Positions 17,155-25,690 of a stretch of DNA of 64,000 nucleotides are shown in pieces. Source of the DNA: CAJWOS01 sp964502005 (GTDB taxonomy: Bacteria; Myxococcota_A; UBA796; UBA2385); contig CAZCUX010000002.1 of assembly GCA_964502005.1 (NCBI GenBank), forward strand, positions 62,001 through 126,000, in the 5' to 3' direction. A model generated the notes under the pieces. The model saw only the letters and a program-made list of their open reading frames with translations. It did no database searches and was not told the origin of the DNA. Position numbers and translations under genes: made by a program. How positions within the stretch are numbered: the stretch's first letter is position 1; every line of letters begins with the position of its first letter.

Positions 17155-18300
17155 TCAGGTACCGGACCACCGCCGCTTGAGCTGGCGTGCGATAATAAGC
17201 CGCTGGACTTGATTGGTGCCCTCGACAATTTGCATCACCTTCGCGTCGCGCATGTAGCGCTCCAAAGGGTACTCTCGCGTATAGCCATAGCCGCCCATAA
17301 CCTGCACGGCGTCTGTGGTGACCATCATCGCAGTGTCCGTTGCAACGCATTTCGCCATCGAAGCCACTTCCGAGTATGCCAACCCAGCGTCCTTCAGCCA
17401 AGCGGCTTTGTGGACCAACAAGCGCGATGATTCGATGCGGGTTGCCATATCCGCCAGCATAAAACCGACGCCCTGAAAGTCGATGATTGGCTGCTTGAAC
17501 GCCGTTCGCTGGCAAGCATATGGCCCCGCGACCTCCAACGCAGCGCGGGCCAACCCCACAGACACCGCGCCAATCGTGATGCGACCGCCATCGAGCGCTT
17601 GCATCGCCACGCCGAAGCCATCCCCTTCCGCGCCCACCCGCGCAGACACGGGGAGCCGCACATTTTCGAGGATAAGCTCGACCGTAGGAGATGCGCGCAT
17701 GCCCATCTTTTCTTCTTTCTTGCCAAACGACAAACCGGGTGTGTCGCCTAGCAACACAAACGCGCTCACACCGCGCCCCCCCGGCCCACCTGTACGCGCC
17801 ATCACGATATAAACATCCGCATAGCCACCATGCGTAATCCAGAACTTTGTGCCGTTGAGGACGTAGTGGTCACCTTGCAACTGCGCCGTGGTCACCAATG
17901 ACGCAGCATCACTGCCCGCTTCAGGTTCGCTGAGCGCAAATCCGCCGAGCAGCTCCCCTGAAGCCAAGCCCGGAAGCCAACGTTCTCTTTGCTCGTCCGA
18001 GCCGTGCTGCGACAAGATGACTTGCGGAAGCCCTGTGACGGCAACGGAAACCGCATACGAGGCCGAAACAGCGCCGATTTCTTCGAGGACCATCGCGTAT
18101 TCGAGGTAGCCGAGGCCCAGTCCACCAAATTCTTCTGCCGTCGCAACGCCACAAAGACCGGCCTCGCCCAACGCGCGAACGAACTCTGGACGAAACCGCT
18201 CGCCTTCGTCGTCTTCTTTGAGCGTGTCTCCGAGAATCTCCCGCGCGGCCCGCGCGGCTGCGGCGCACAACGCCTCTTGTTCTTCTGTCTTCTGAAACAT
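17155..18300 (-). CDS. Acyl-CoA dehydrogenase (short-chain/butyryl type)
   Basis: The protein has 381 residues, normal for the family, from an ATG with AGGAGG six bases upstream. It is an FAD-dependent flavoenzyme that oxidises acyl-CoA to the trans-2-enoyl-CoA in beta-oxidation or branched-chain amino-acid breakdown. Seen motifs are ALSEPEAGSDAAS and YVLNGTKFWITHGG in the flavin-binding core, and MGGYGYTREYPLERYMRD near the C-terminus. The following IVEGTNQVQR holds the Glu that acts as catalytic base in short- and medium-chain enzymes. Acyl chain length cannot be fixed from sequence alone. No electron-transfer flavoprotein or other beta-oxidation gene is beside it. Confidence 0.92.
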   Translation of the reverse strand: MFQKTEEQEALCAAAARAAREILGDTLKEDDEGERFRPEFVRALGEAGLCGVATAEEFGGLGLGYLEYAMVLEEIGAVSASYAVSVAVTGLPQVILSQHGSDEQRERWLPGLASGELLGGFALSEPEAGSDAASLVTTAQLQGDHYVLNGTKFWITHGGYADVYIVMARTGGPGGRGVSAFVLLGDTPGLSFGKKEEKMGMRASPTVELILENVRLPVSARVGAEGDGFGVAMQALDGGRITIGAVSVGLARAALEVAGPYACQRTAFKQPIIDFQGVGFMLADMATRIESSRLLVHKAAWLKDAGLAYSEVASMAKCVATDTAMMVTTDAVQVMGGYGYTREYPLERYMRDAKVMQIVEGTNQVQRLIIARQLKRRWSGT

Positions 18301-18864
18301 TGGCGACCTCCTGCAACCAACGCCTGCGAAATGCGCACGCGCCGACGGGTTCCTCAAGATATCGACGAAGCAGCAACGGCTTCCCTGGGTCGCGCCATGT
18401 GCCAAAAAAACACGCGACGACCCCACGCACCCGCTTCGACTAATCCATTTTTCACTGCGCGTCCGACAGCGAAGCCCGTTTCGCGTCATTCCGCCGTAGA
18501 TGCCGCCGTCGCTGCGGCAAATCGATGGCGCGCAAAACACCGTGTCCCTATCCCACAATATACGCGATAACGACATCCGACACAACACGCACAACGAATT
18601 GCGCTACGGTGCAACACAACCGCCGACCACGGCGCCCATGGTCCGTGGCGGCTGTCTGGCGCAGCTCCCCCCGCGCGTCTGGCGACCGGCGCTGCACAGG
18701 TCAATGCTGGCCGGTCGCGGACCCTCCAAAGACGACCGCGCACGCCCACCGCGGGGCGCCCTCACCACAAAGGGCGCCGAGCGGGAGCGCCCACGGAGGG
18801 GACCGCGCGGGACGTGGCAGCCGGCCATCCAAAACGTCTCAAGCGCGAGAGACGCGCAGGAGCG
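18301..18864. other. Long non-coding interval with two hairpins
   Basis: This 564-base interval lies between two minus-strand genes. No frame in it looks like a protein. It contains a hairpin at 18616-18655 (outer arms ACAACCG/CGGCTGT, inner arms CCACGG/CCGTGG, with a CCGA bulge) and a perfect 8-bp stem at 18755-18778 (arm GGCGCCCT). Neither has a T-tract. It could be the 3' untranslated region of the radical SAM gene, the leader and promoter of the acyl-CoA dehydrogenase gene, or hold a small RNA. Confidence 0.45.
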
Positions 18865-21564
18865 CTAGGCGTCGAGGTCCATCGCGTCTTCGTCACTGTC
18901 GCCCATAGAGACGGGCTCGTCCGAAAACCGCGTGTGGAGGCGAACCACCCGCACATGTCCGGGGTCGAGCGCGAGCAGGTCAACCAGTTCCGACGGCTTG
19001 CAGCCCCGTCCTTCGACCACATCAAGTTGCACCGTGATAGCGCCCTGATGCTCGCCAAACGACACCCCTTCGGCAACGGCGCCCGCCTCCACCGACATAT
19101 GCCGAATATGCGGGCGAAGGTCGACCGTGCGCATCGCCGGACGCCGCGGGCCGCGATGGAACTTGCTCTTGCCCTTTTTGACCTTCTGCCGACGCTCCAC
19201 CGGAAGCATCGACTGCGACAACAAGTCTTCTACGCGGGACGCGAGGTCTTCGGGCGGCTGGTCGACCACAAAACAATAATCGGCGCCGGCAACCGTGCTC
19301 ATCAGCGAAGGCGCGTTCAGCGGCACCTCCCGTACGCCCAAAGCATAAAATCCGGGAGGAACGCAAGCCTGAATACGCGCCAACAAGTGGGCGGGGTCCA
19401 CGCGCTCGGTCAAGAGCACGTCCATATGGTCGCTCCAGGACTCCTCCGCTACCGGACGCGCATTGGCAAACGCAACCTTCGGATGCGGATGGAACCCTTC
19501 GGAATAGCCCAATGGAGCCCGCGCACGGCGAAGCGTCCGAATCCAAGAGTTCATCGTTTCCAAATGTGCCAAGAAGCGCGCCTCGCCCGTGATTCCAATA
19601 TGGAAAATCAGGCGCTGCACCACGGGAGGCTCCGGTGGACGCACCGGCGGCTGCCCTGGGCGCGACGGCTTTTCACCCAACTCAACGGGGGGTGGCGAGC
19701 GCACAAAGTTCGCTTCGGGCTTTCGACCTTCGATGCTGGTCCGCAACATGTGGGCGCAAAGCTCGCGCTCAACGTCGATAACGCCGCAGCGATGGCACTT
19801 CTTGTGCCGGCAATCTTGTGCGTGCTTGAGCGCGAGCGCGCGCTCCCAGTCTTCCTGGAACCATTGCTTTTCGATGAGAATGTCGATGTGGTCCCACGGA
19901 AGGCGTTCATCGAGGCCACGTTCACGCAACTCGTAGGCGGGGTCGGTGCCGGAAACTTCGATGGCTTGTACCCAACCATCCCAGTTGAGATGCTCACCCC
20001 ACGCATCAAACCGACATCCCGCCCGGAACGCGGCTTCGATGAGGTTGGCGCCCCGCCGGTCTGCGCGGCTCACGAGTCCTTCCAAAAAAGTCTCGCGGGC
20101 GTCGTGGCGACCGAACTTGATGGCGCCATTTCGGCCAAAACGTTCAGACAGCAGCCCCTGACGCCGCTCCGTCTCTTCAATGGCAATCTGTGGCGCCCAT
20201 TGGAATGGCGTAAACGGCTTGGGCACGAAGGTGGAGACGCCGAGATTCACCCGCGCCTTCGGCTGCACCGAGCGCCCCACGCGCAACGTACGGAAGGTCA
20301 AGTCTGCGATGGCTTCTACATCGTCGTCACGCTCGGTGGGCAAGCCCACCATAAAGTAGAGCTTGACGTGTTCCCAGCCGAGACTGTACGCCTGCTCGGC
20401 CATCGTCAACAAGTCTTCGTCTGGAATCCACTTGTTGATGAGCGCCCGCAGGCGCGGCGACGCGGCCTCGGGCGCCACCGTGAGGCCCGTCCGCCGAATC
20501 CCGGCCACCATGTCCGCCAGCTCGACACTGAAGCTGTCGAGCCGCAGCGACGGCAACGACACGCCGACACGCTGCGGCGCTGCTTGCCGAACCACCGCGT
20601 CGACCATCTTCTTCACTTGGCTGTAGTCGCAGGTCGACAAGCTCACGAGCGACACCTCTTCGTAGCCCGTGGCATCGAGCGTGCGCTGCATGAGGTCCGT
20701 GATGTTTTCGATAGAGCGTTCCCGTACCGGACGTGTGGTCATCCCCGCTTGGCAAAACCGGCAACCTTGGGTGCATCCACGCAGTACTTCCAGCGAAATC
20801 CGGTCGTGCACCTGCCGCGTAAACGGAACGATATATTCGACCGGAAACGTAGCGCCGTCGAGGCTACGGGCAAGCCGCTTTCGAATCCGCGGACCATCGA
20901 CCTTCGGAAGAATCCGACCATCGGGGAGCACATCCATCGGATAGCGCGCCGGGACGTACACCCCTTCCACCTTCGAAAGCGCATCCAAGCGGGCTTCACG
21001 ACCACGAACGGTGCGCAATACCTCCGCAATTTCAAGGACAATGTCCTCCCCGTCGCCGATGACGAAGAAGTCCATAAATGGCGCCAACGGCTCGGGATTG
21101 AAGACCGCGGGCCCACCGGCAAACGTCAACGGGTCGGACTCCTTTCGGTGCTCCGTCCGCAGTTCCATTCCCGCGAGGTCGATGATGTTGAGGATATTGG
21201 TGAAGGTCAGCTCGGATTGAAGCGTAAATCCGATGCCATCGAAGGCATCCAGGCTGTCCTTCGATTCGAGAGCAAAGAGCGGAAGACCGCGCGCCCGAAG
21301 GCCTTCCTCCAGATCGAGCCCCGGCGCATAAACCCGTTCTGCACGAATCCACGGCTTTTGGTTGAGGATGGCGTACAAAATGTGCAGGCCAAGGTTTCCG
21401 AGGCCGATGTCATAGAGGTCGGGAAACGCGAGCGCGATACGTACTTCTACTTGGGTCGTAGACTTTTTTGCATCGGTGACCGAGTTGACCTCGGCCCCCA
21501 CATACCGGCTCGGCTTCTCCACACGACGAAGAAGGTCGGTCTCAAGCGCATAGCGAAGGTTCAT
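18865..21564 (-). CDS. TIGR03960-type radical SAM protein fused to DUF2344
   Basis: The protein has 899 residues. The N-terminal part has a cobalamin-binding-like region (FPDLYDIGLGNLGL), then a radical SAM core with CTQGCRFC (Cys 264, 268 and 271, a CX3CX2C site for the 4Fe-4S cluster). A C-terminal domain from about residue 665 (RLIFHIGITGEARFLAHLE) matches DUF2344. This two-part fusion is widespread in bacteria and often sits near rne/rng and rplU, which are not present here. Its substrate is unknown; a role in RNA or ribosome modification has been suggested from that neighbourhood. The ATG taken starts the conserved region; the Shine-Dalgarno match is weak. Confidence 0.88.
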   Translation of the reverse strand: MNLRYALETDLLRRVEKPSRYVGAEVNSVTDAKKSTTQVEVRIALAFPDLYDIGLGNLGLHILYAILNQKPWIRAERVYAPGLDLEEGLRARGLPLFALESKDSLDAFDGIGFTLQSELTFTNILNIIDLAGMELRTEHRKESDPLTFAGGPAVFNPEPLAPFMDFFVIGDGEDIVLEIAEVLRTVRGREARLDALSKVEGVYVPARYPMDVLPDGRILPKVDGPRIRKRLARSLDGATFPVEYIVPFTRQVHDRISLEVLRGCTQGCRFCQAGMTTRPVRERSIENITDLMQRTLDATGYEEVSLVSLSTCDYSQVKKMVDAVVRQAAPQRVGVSLPSLRLDSFSVELADMVAGIRRTGLTVAPEAASPRLRALINKWIPDEDLLTMAEQAYSLGWEHVKLYFMVGLPTERDDDVEAIADLTFRTLRVGRSVQPKARVNLGVSTFVPKPFTPFQWAPQIAIEETERRQGLLSERFGRNGAIKFGRHDARETFLEGLVSRADRRGANLIEAAFRAGCRFDAWGEHLNWDGWVQAIEVSGTDPAYELRERGLDERLPWDHIDILIEKQWFQEDWERALALKHAQDCRHKKCHRCGVIDVERELCAHMLRTSIEGRKPEANFVRSPPPVELGEKPSRPGQPPVRPPEPPVVQRLIFHIGITGEARFLAHLETMNSWIRTLRRARAPLGYSEGFHPHPKVAFANARPVAEESWSDHMDVLLTERVDPAHLLARIQACVPPGFYALGVREVPLNAPSLMSTVAGADYCFVVDQPPEDLASRVEDLLSQSMLPVERRQKVKKGKSKFHRGPRRPAMRTVDLRPHIRHMSVEAGAVAEGVSFGEHQGAITVQLDVVEGRGCKPSELVDLLALDPGHVRVVRLHTRFSDEPVSMGDSDEDAMDLDA

Positions 21565-22081
21565 GCGGGGCGTCTTCTGAGACGGATGACGCGTACAATC
21601 AGCACTGGACCATTCATTCGAGATTCGGCGCATGGAACATCCTTGGGCGCGGGCCGGACAAACAAAACGGGGTTGTAGGGTCCGCCTAATCCAGTTCGCG
21701 AACCGTTCCGCACCGTTTTCGTGACGAGACGAATGCCTCGCGTCCGATTTTTTGGGTCACAATCAAAACCTGCACTTGTCGGACGGTGGTCGCACTTGTT
21801 GAATTTTTTGTTTGGATGAAAAAGAGTTGCCTTTGGATCACCCACAAAAGATGCCAATTTTCAACGAATCATCATTGGGGGACTGCACGAATCGTCTCGC
21901 AAGCGGTAAAACAGTGCGAGTGAACTGCCGATAGGTTTTGTGTACTGGCGACCCGCCACCAAGGTCCGCGGAACCATCGGCACCGCAACCGGCAACCAGC
22001 TCCCTCCGGCCCACGCACTCTCGCAGGACCGGTACCCCAAACAGAGTTTTCGAAAGTCTGCACTTCGAAAGGAATCCGACC
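21565..22081. other. Regulatory region upstream of the first flagellin gene
   Basis: This 517-base region lies between the divergent radical SAM and flagellin genes. It is visibly more AT-rich than its surroundings, with several T- and A-tracts near 21755-21855. It contains the sigma-28-type promoter listed separately, and the flagellin leader of roughly 140 bases. No coding frame is convincing. The promoter for the radical SAM gene is presumably also here. Confidence 0.6.
21907..21934 (+). promoter_or_regulatory. Sigma-28 (FliA) flagellar promoter
   Basis: TAAA at 21907-21910 and GCCGATAG at 21927-21934 match the FliA consensus TAAA-N15-GCCGATAA at 11 of 12 positions, with a spacer of 16 rather than 15. 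It lies 147 bases upstream of the flagellin start codon, in the right direction. This is the expected class of promoter for late flagellar genes. Confidence 0.8.
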
Positions 22082-22906
22082 ATGGGAATGTCCGTCCGGA
22101 CCAATATCGCCGCCATGATGGCTACTGGCAGTCTCAACAAGTCTCAGAAAGAGCTTGGCAAGTCCCTGGAGCGGATCTCCAGCGGCATGCGCATCAACCG
22201 CGCTGCAGACGACGCAGCGGGCTTGGGCGTTGCGACCAGCCTGGAAACCGCTGTCATCAGCACGATGCAGTCGATGCGAAACACCAACGACGGCATCTCG
22301 ATTATCCAGACTACCGAATCGGCCACCCAAGAAGTGACCGACATGCTCCAGCGTATGCGCGAGCTCGCTGTTCAATCGTCCTCGGAGACGCTCGCCGATG
22401 AAGAGCGCTCGTACATCCAGGACGAATTCGGTCAGCTTCGGTCGGAAATCGCCCGCATCGCCACGGTCACCGAGTTCAACGGCATCAGCCTCACCGCTGG
22501 TACGACCACGAGCCTCGACGTGCAGGTCGGCATCGACAACAACGCAGAGAGCCGGATCACCATCCAGCTGGTCGACCTCACCACCACCAACCTCGGCTTG
22601 ACCGCGGTCGACCTCAGCGCTTCTTCCACGGCGCAGTCCGCCATCGACTCCATCGATGCCGCACTCGGAACCGTGAACAGCGCCCGCTCCGTCCTCGGCG
22701 CTGTCCAGAACCGCCTCGATTCGTCGCTCAACAACAGCCAGACCTACATGGAAGCGTTGTCCAGCGCCGAAGCCCAGATTCGCGACACCGACTACGCTGT
22801 CGAAACTTCCAACCTTACCAAGCTTCAGATCATGCAGCAGGCTGGTGTGGCTTCCCTTGCACAGGCGAAGAACATCAACCAGTCCGTCATTTCGCTGCTG
22901 TCCTGA
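22082..22906 (+). CDS. fliC: Flagellin, copy 1
   Basis: The protein has 274 residues and is a short flagellin. Both helical ends needed for filament assembly are intact: RISSGMRINRAADDAAGL and DGISIIQTTESATQEVTD at the N-terminus, and AQIRDTDYAVETSNLTKLQI with a final NQSVISLLS at the C-terminus. The central variable part is small, so the surface domains D2 and D3 are essentially missing. AAAGGA lies eight bases before the ATG; a second ATG two codons on is also possible. It is exported by the flagellar type III apparatus. It is followed 173 bases later by a paralogue, and a sigma-28-type promoter precedes it. Confidence 0.95.
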   Translation: MGMSVRTNIAAMMATGSLNKSQKELGKSLERISSGMRINRAADDAAGLGVATSLETAVISTMQSMRNTNDGISIIQTTESATQEVTDMLQRMRELAVQSSSETLADEERSYIQDEFGQLRSEIARIATVTEFNGISLTAGTTTSLDVQVGIDNNAESRITIQLVDLTTTNLGLTAVDLSASSTAQSAIDSIDAALGTVNSARSVLGAVQNRLDSSLNNSQTYMEALSSAEAQIRDTDYAVETSNLTKLQIMQQAGVASLAQAKNINQSVISLLS

Positions 22907-22914
22907 CATTCACG

Positions 22915-22947
22915 ACCACGCGGGCCAAATACCCTGGCCTGCGTGGT
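22915..22947. other. Hairpin between the two flagellin genes
   Basis: Arms 22915-22926 and 22936-22947 form a 12-bp stem with one G-T wobble and a nine-base loop. There is no T-tract, so it is not a classical terminator. It may stabilise the 3' end of the first flagellin mRNA or cause partial termination. Confidence 0.65.
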
Positions 22948-23079
22948 GAGTTCCCCCGACGGGTCCGCAGGCGCGCCAAGCGCAGGTGGACGAAAGACCG
23001 CAATCGTCCCCCGGCGTACGCCCCCGCACCGCCGGAAACTCCCATCCTCCCGGCACACACTTCGAAGAGGTAGCCGCTC

Positions 23080-23904
23080 ATGTCTATGACCGTCCGCACA
23101 AACGTCGCATCCATGAAGGCCGCAGGACAGCTCGGCAAGACCCAGCTTCACCTGAGCAAAACCCTTGAGCGCATCTCTAGTGGTTACCGCATCAACCGCG
23201 CAGCCGACGACGCTGCCGGCCTCGGCGTTGCTACCTCGTTGGAAACTGACACCATCAGCCAGCAGCAAGGTATCCGGAACGCCAACGATGGTATCTCCAT
23301 CATCCAGACGGCAGAATCGGCCACCAACGAAGTAACCGACATCCTTCAGCGGATGCGTTCGTTGGCCGTGCAGTCGGCTTCCGAGACCTTGGCCGACGAA
23401 GAGCGGTCCTACATCCAGGACGAGTTCATGCAGTTGCAGTCGGAAATCGCGCGTATCGCTGCGGTGACCGAGTTCAACGGCGTGCTCCTGAACAACAACA
23501 CCATCACCTCGTTGTCGGTTCAGGTTGGTATTCACAACAACTCGCAGAGCCGCATCGCCATCACCCTTGGCGACCTCACCACCTCCGGTTTGAGCGTCGA
23601 TACCCTCGACGTCGTGTCGGTGACCAACGCGCGCGGCACTCTCGATGTCATCGACAACGCGCTCACCTCGGTCAACCGCTTCCGCTCGCTCCTCGGCGCT
23701 GCCCAGAACCGGTTGGACTCCGCCATCAACAACGCCATGGTCTACACCGAAGCGTTGTCGGCTGCAGAGAGCCAGATCCGCGACGCAGACTTCGCTGTCG
23801 AAACCTCCGAGCTCACCAAGCTCCAGATTCTCCAGCAGTCCGGCGTAGCCGCATTGGCCCAGGCCAAGAACGTCAACCAGTCGGTCATCTCGCTCCTTAG
23901 CTGA
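23080..23904 (+). CDS. Flagellin, copy 2
   Basis: The protein has 274 residues, exactly the length of the first copy, and clearly a paralogue. RISSGYRINRAADDAAGLGV, ETLADEERSYIQDEF and the C-terminal NQSVISLLS are shared almost unchanged, whereas residues about 150-210 differ most. As in copy 1, the D0/D1 helical core is complete and outer domains are lacking. GAGG with spacing of about eight bases precedes the ATG. No separate sigma-28 promoter is seen in the 173-base gap, so it is probably read through from the first gene. A strong terminator follows. Confidence 0.95.
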   Translation: MSMTVRTNVASMKAAGQLGKTQLHLSKTLERISSGYRINRAADDAAGLGVATSLETDTISQQQGIRNANDGISIIQTAESATNEVTDILQRMRSLAVQSASETLADEERSYIQDEFMQLQSEIARIAAVTEFNGVLLNNNTITSLSVQVGIHNNSQSRIAITLGDLTTSGLSVDTLDVVSVTNARGTLDVIDNALTSVNRFRSLLGAAQNRLDSAINNAMVYTEALSAAESQIRDADFAVETSELTKLQILQQSGVAALAQAKNVNQSVISLLS

Positions 23905-23933
23905 GATTACGGCTGCGGCGACTTCGCCCCAGA

Positions 23934-23960
23934 ACGCCAGCCTTCGGGCTGGCGTTTTTT
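23934..23960 (+). terminator. Rho-independent terminator after the flagellin genes
   Basis: A perfect 9-bp stem (23934-23942 with 23947-23955, arm ACGCCAGCC), a stable TTCG loop and a T-tract at 23955-23960 form a textbook terminator 29 bases after the second flagellin stop codon. Confidence 0.95.
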
Positions 23961-24055
23961 GTTTTCTTGGCGCGCGAAATCCGCGGGCCATCCGCAGGGA
24001 ACCCATCGCTTGTGCTTCGCGGCACTCGTCCGTGTTGCCGGGGGCCGATTTGCGC

Positions 24056-24877
24056 TTATCGCCCTACAGACGGCGCATCCGGCGCAAGTCCACCCGCCAC
24101 CCGACCCAGCGCCGCAGCCACCTGCTGCACCAGCCTGCGCAAGCGGAGACCATCATCGGGACTGCGCGTGCGACCGCCAGCCACGGCCACCACCGCATAG
24201 CAGCCACCGGCCCCGTCTGGAATCGGAAGCGCAACGACATCGGCGTTTTCGATGGCACCCGATGCGACCACGGTTGCGGGATCGAGCTTCGTCAAGGGAC
24301 CGGACTGCCCGCCGCGCGCAACGGCGCTCCATCCAAAGCGGCCCGGGCGCCAAACGGCCACTTCGTCCGCGCCACAATCGGCCCGTGCCACCTGCGCCAA
24401 CAGGCCCAACACGCGCGCCGCGCCGTCGATCGATTCGAGCTCGACGGTCGCCTCAAAAAACAGCAAACGTTCGGCACCGGCGCGCTCTCGCCGCATTCGC
24501 TCTCGCCCCGCCAGCGCAGCCTCCATGGCCGAAAAGACCGCCGACAAGCGAAAGGGCTTTCGCACGATGTCTGTCGCGCCGGCCTTCATCGCCTGCACGA
24601 CGTCTTCGATATTCTCGACCGCACACGTCATGACGACGCCGGCGGGTACCGCGCGGCTGCGTGCGGCGTGGACAAGCTGCAAGGCAGCAGCGCCAGCATC
24701 TAGGTCAGCCACGACAACATCGACAGGAACACTTCGAATAAGCGCCACGGCTTCTTCAGGGGCATAGGCGGTCATGACATCAAAGCCACGCGCCCTTAGG
24801 TATTCCCCCAACAGTTCGAGTGCATCATCATCGGTGTCTACCACCAGCACCCGCGTGTGTGCGTCTGCGTTGTACAT
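24056..24877 (-). CDS. Response regulator receiver protein with GAF-like C-terminus
   Basis: The protein has 273 residues from an ATG with GGAG seven bases upstream. The first 125 residues are a receiver domain: acidic pocket VDTDDD, phospho-acceptor Asp in VVVADLDAG and conserved Lys in IVRKPF. After a charged helical linker comes a domain of about 130 residues (FEATVELESIDGAARVLGLL, then DEVAVWRPGRFGWSAVA, and a C-terminal helix) that looks like a GAF domain. There is no DNA-binding or enzymatic output domain, so it likely signals through a partner. It is divergent from the coiled-coil protein gene. No sensor kinase is nearby. Confidence 0.82.
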   Translation of the reverse strand: MYNADAHTRVLVVDTDDDALELLGEYLRARGFDVMTAYAPEEAVALIRSVPVDVVVADLDAGAAALQLVHAARSRAVPAGVVMTCAVENIEDVVQAMKAGATDIVRKPFRLSAVFSAMEAALAGRERMRRERAGAERLLFFEATVELESIDGAARVLGLLAQVARADCGADEVAVWRPGRFGWSAVARGGQSGPLTKLDPATVVASGAIENADVVALPIPDGAGGCYAVVAVAGGRTRSPDDGLRLRRLVQQVAAALGRVAGGLAPDAPSVGR

Positions 24878-25005
24878 CCCGTTCTCCAACGGCACATTTC
24901 CATTGCGTGTATCCTTCTTTCTCAGCAATTGAAGGATTCGGAGCCCACGTCTGCGTGCACGGTCGGCTCGACGGGTGGTACACTCCTCCGACCTTTGGAG
25001 AGCTG

Positions 25006-25611
25006 GTGGCAAAGCGCGAAAAAATCGACCGCGGTCTCGAGCAGACCATGGACGAGTTCGAACAGCGACTGTTCGTGCTCAAAATCGACTATGAAAAGTA
25101 CTTTTCCGGCATCGAGCGGATCGAACCGCTTCGCGAGCGGGACGACCTCAAGCGTTTGCTTCGCGAGTTGACCATTCAACCGGTCCTCGCAACGCGACAA
25201 AAGCATCGTCTACGCACCCTTCGCGCGCGTTTTGCCAGCATGGAACTGTACTGGACACGCAACCTTGTCCAGATTGAGCGCGGCACCCATCCCAAGATGA
25301 AGTTCCGCGCCGACCTCGCGGACCGCGCACGCCAAGCGACAGCCGCAGCACCCGAGGCCGCGCCCGCCGTTCGTCGCCGCGAGCCGAGCGCCGAAGAGCG
25401 CGAAGACGCAGCGTACAAGGCCGTCTACGACAAATACTTGGCAGCGCGCAAGAAGTGCGGCCAGTCCGAGGACATCGCCTTCGAGTCTATCCGCGACGTG
25501 CTGCAAAAGCAGGTTCGGACCATCAAGTCGCGCTACCGATGCACGTCTGTAAAGTTCCGCGTCACCGTGGAAGAGGGCAAAGCAAAGGTCAAGGCCGTTC
25601 CGATTCGCTGA
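25006..25611 (+). CDS. Coiled-coil protein with MXAN_5187-like C-terminal domain
   Basis: The protein has 201 residues from a GTG with GGAG five bases upstream. The first two-thirds are charged and helical, beginning with a likely coiled coil (KREKIDRGLEQTMDEFEQRL). A spacer rich in Ala leads to a compact C-terminal domain (YDKYLAARKKCGQSEDIAF, then SVKFRVTVEEGKAKVKAVP). That domain resembles the conserved C-terminal domain of the Myxococcus MXAN_5187 family, whose function is not known. No signal peptide or membrane helix is present. Confidence 0.7.
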   Translation: MAKREKIDRGLEQTMDEFEQRLFVLKIDYEKYFSGIERIEPLRERDDLKRLLRELTIQPVLATRQKHRLRTLRARFASMELYWTRNLVQIERGTHPKMKFRADLADRARQATAAAPEAAPAVRRREPSAEEREDAAYKAVYDKYLAARKKCGQSEDIAFESIRDVLQKQVRTIKSRYRCTSVKFRVTVEEGKAKVKAVPIR

Positions 25612-25690
25612 CACCTCCCCTCCCTGTCGCGTCGTCGGCCCGTCGGGCTTCGTATCGACCCGCGCGTCGCCCACCTCCGCTCCCAGCACC

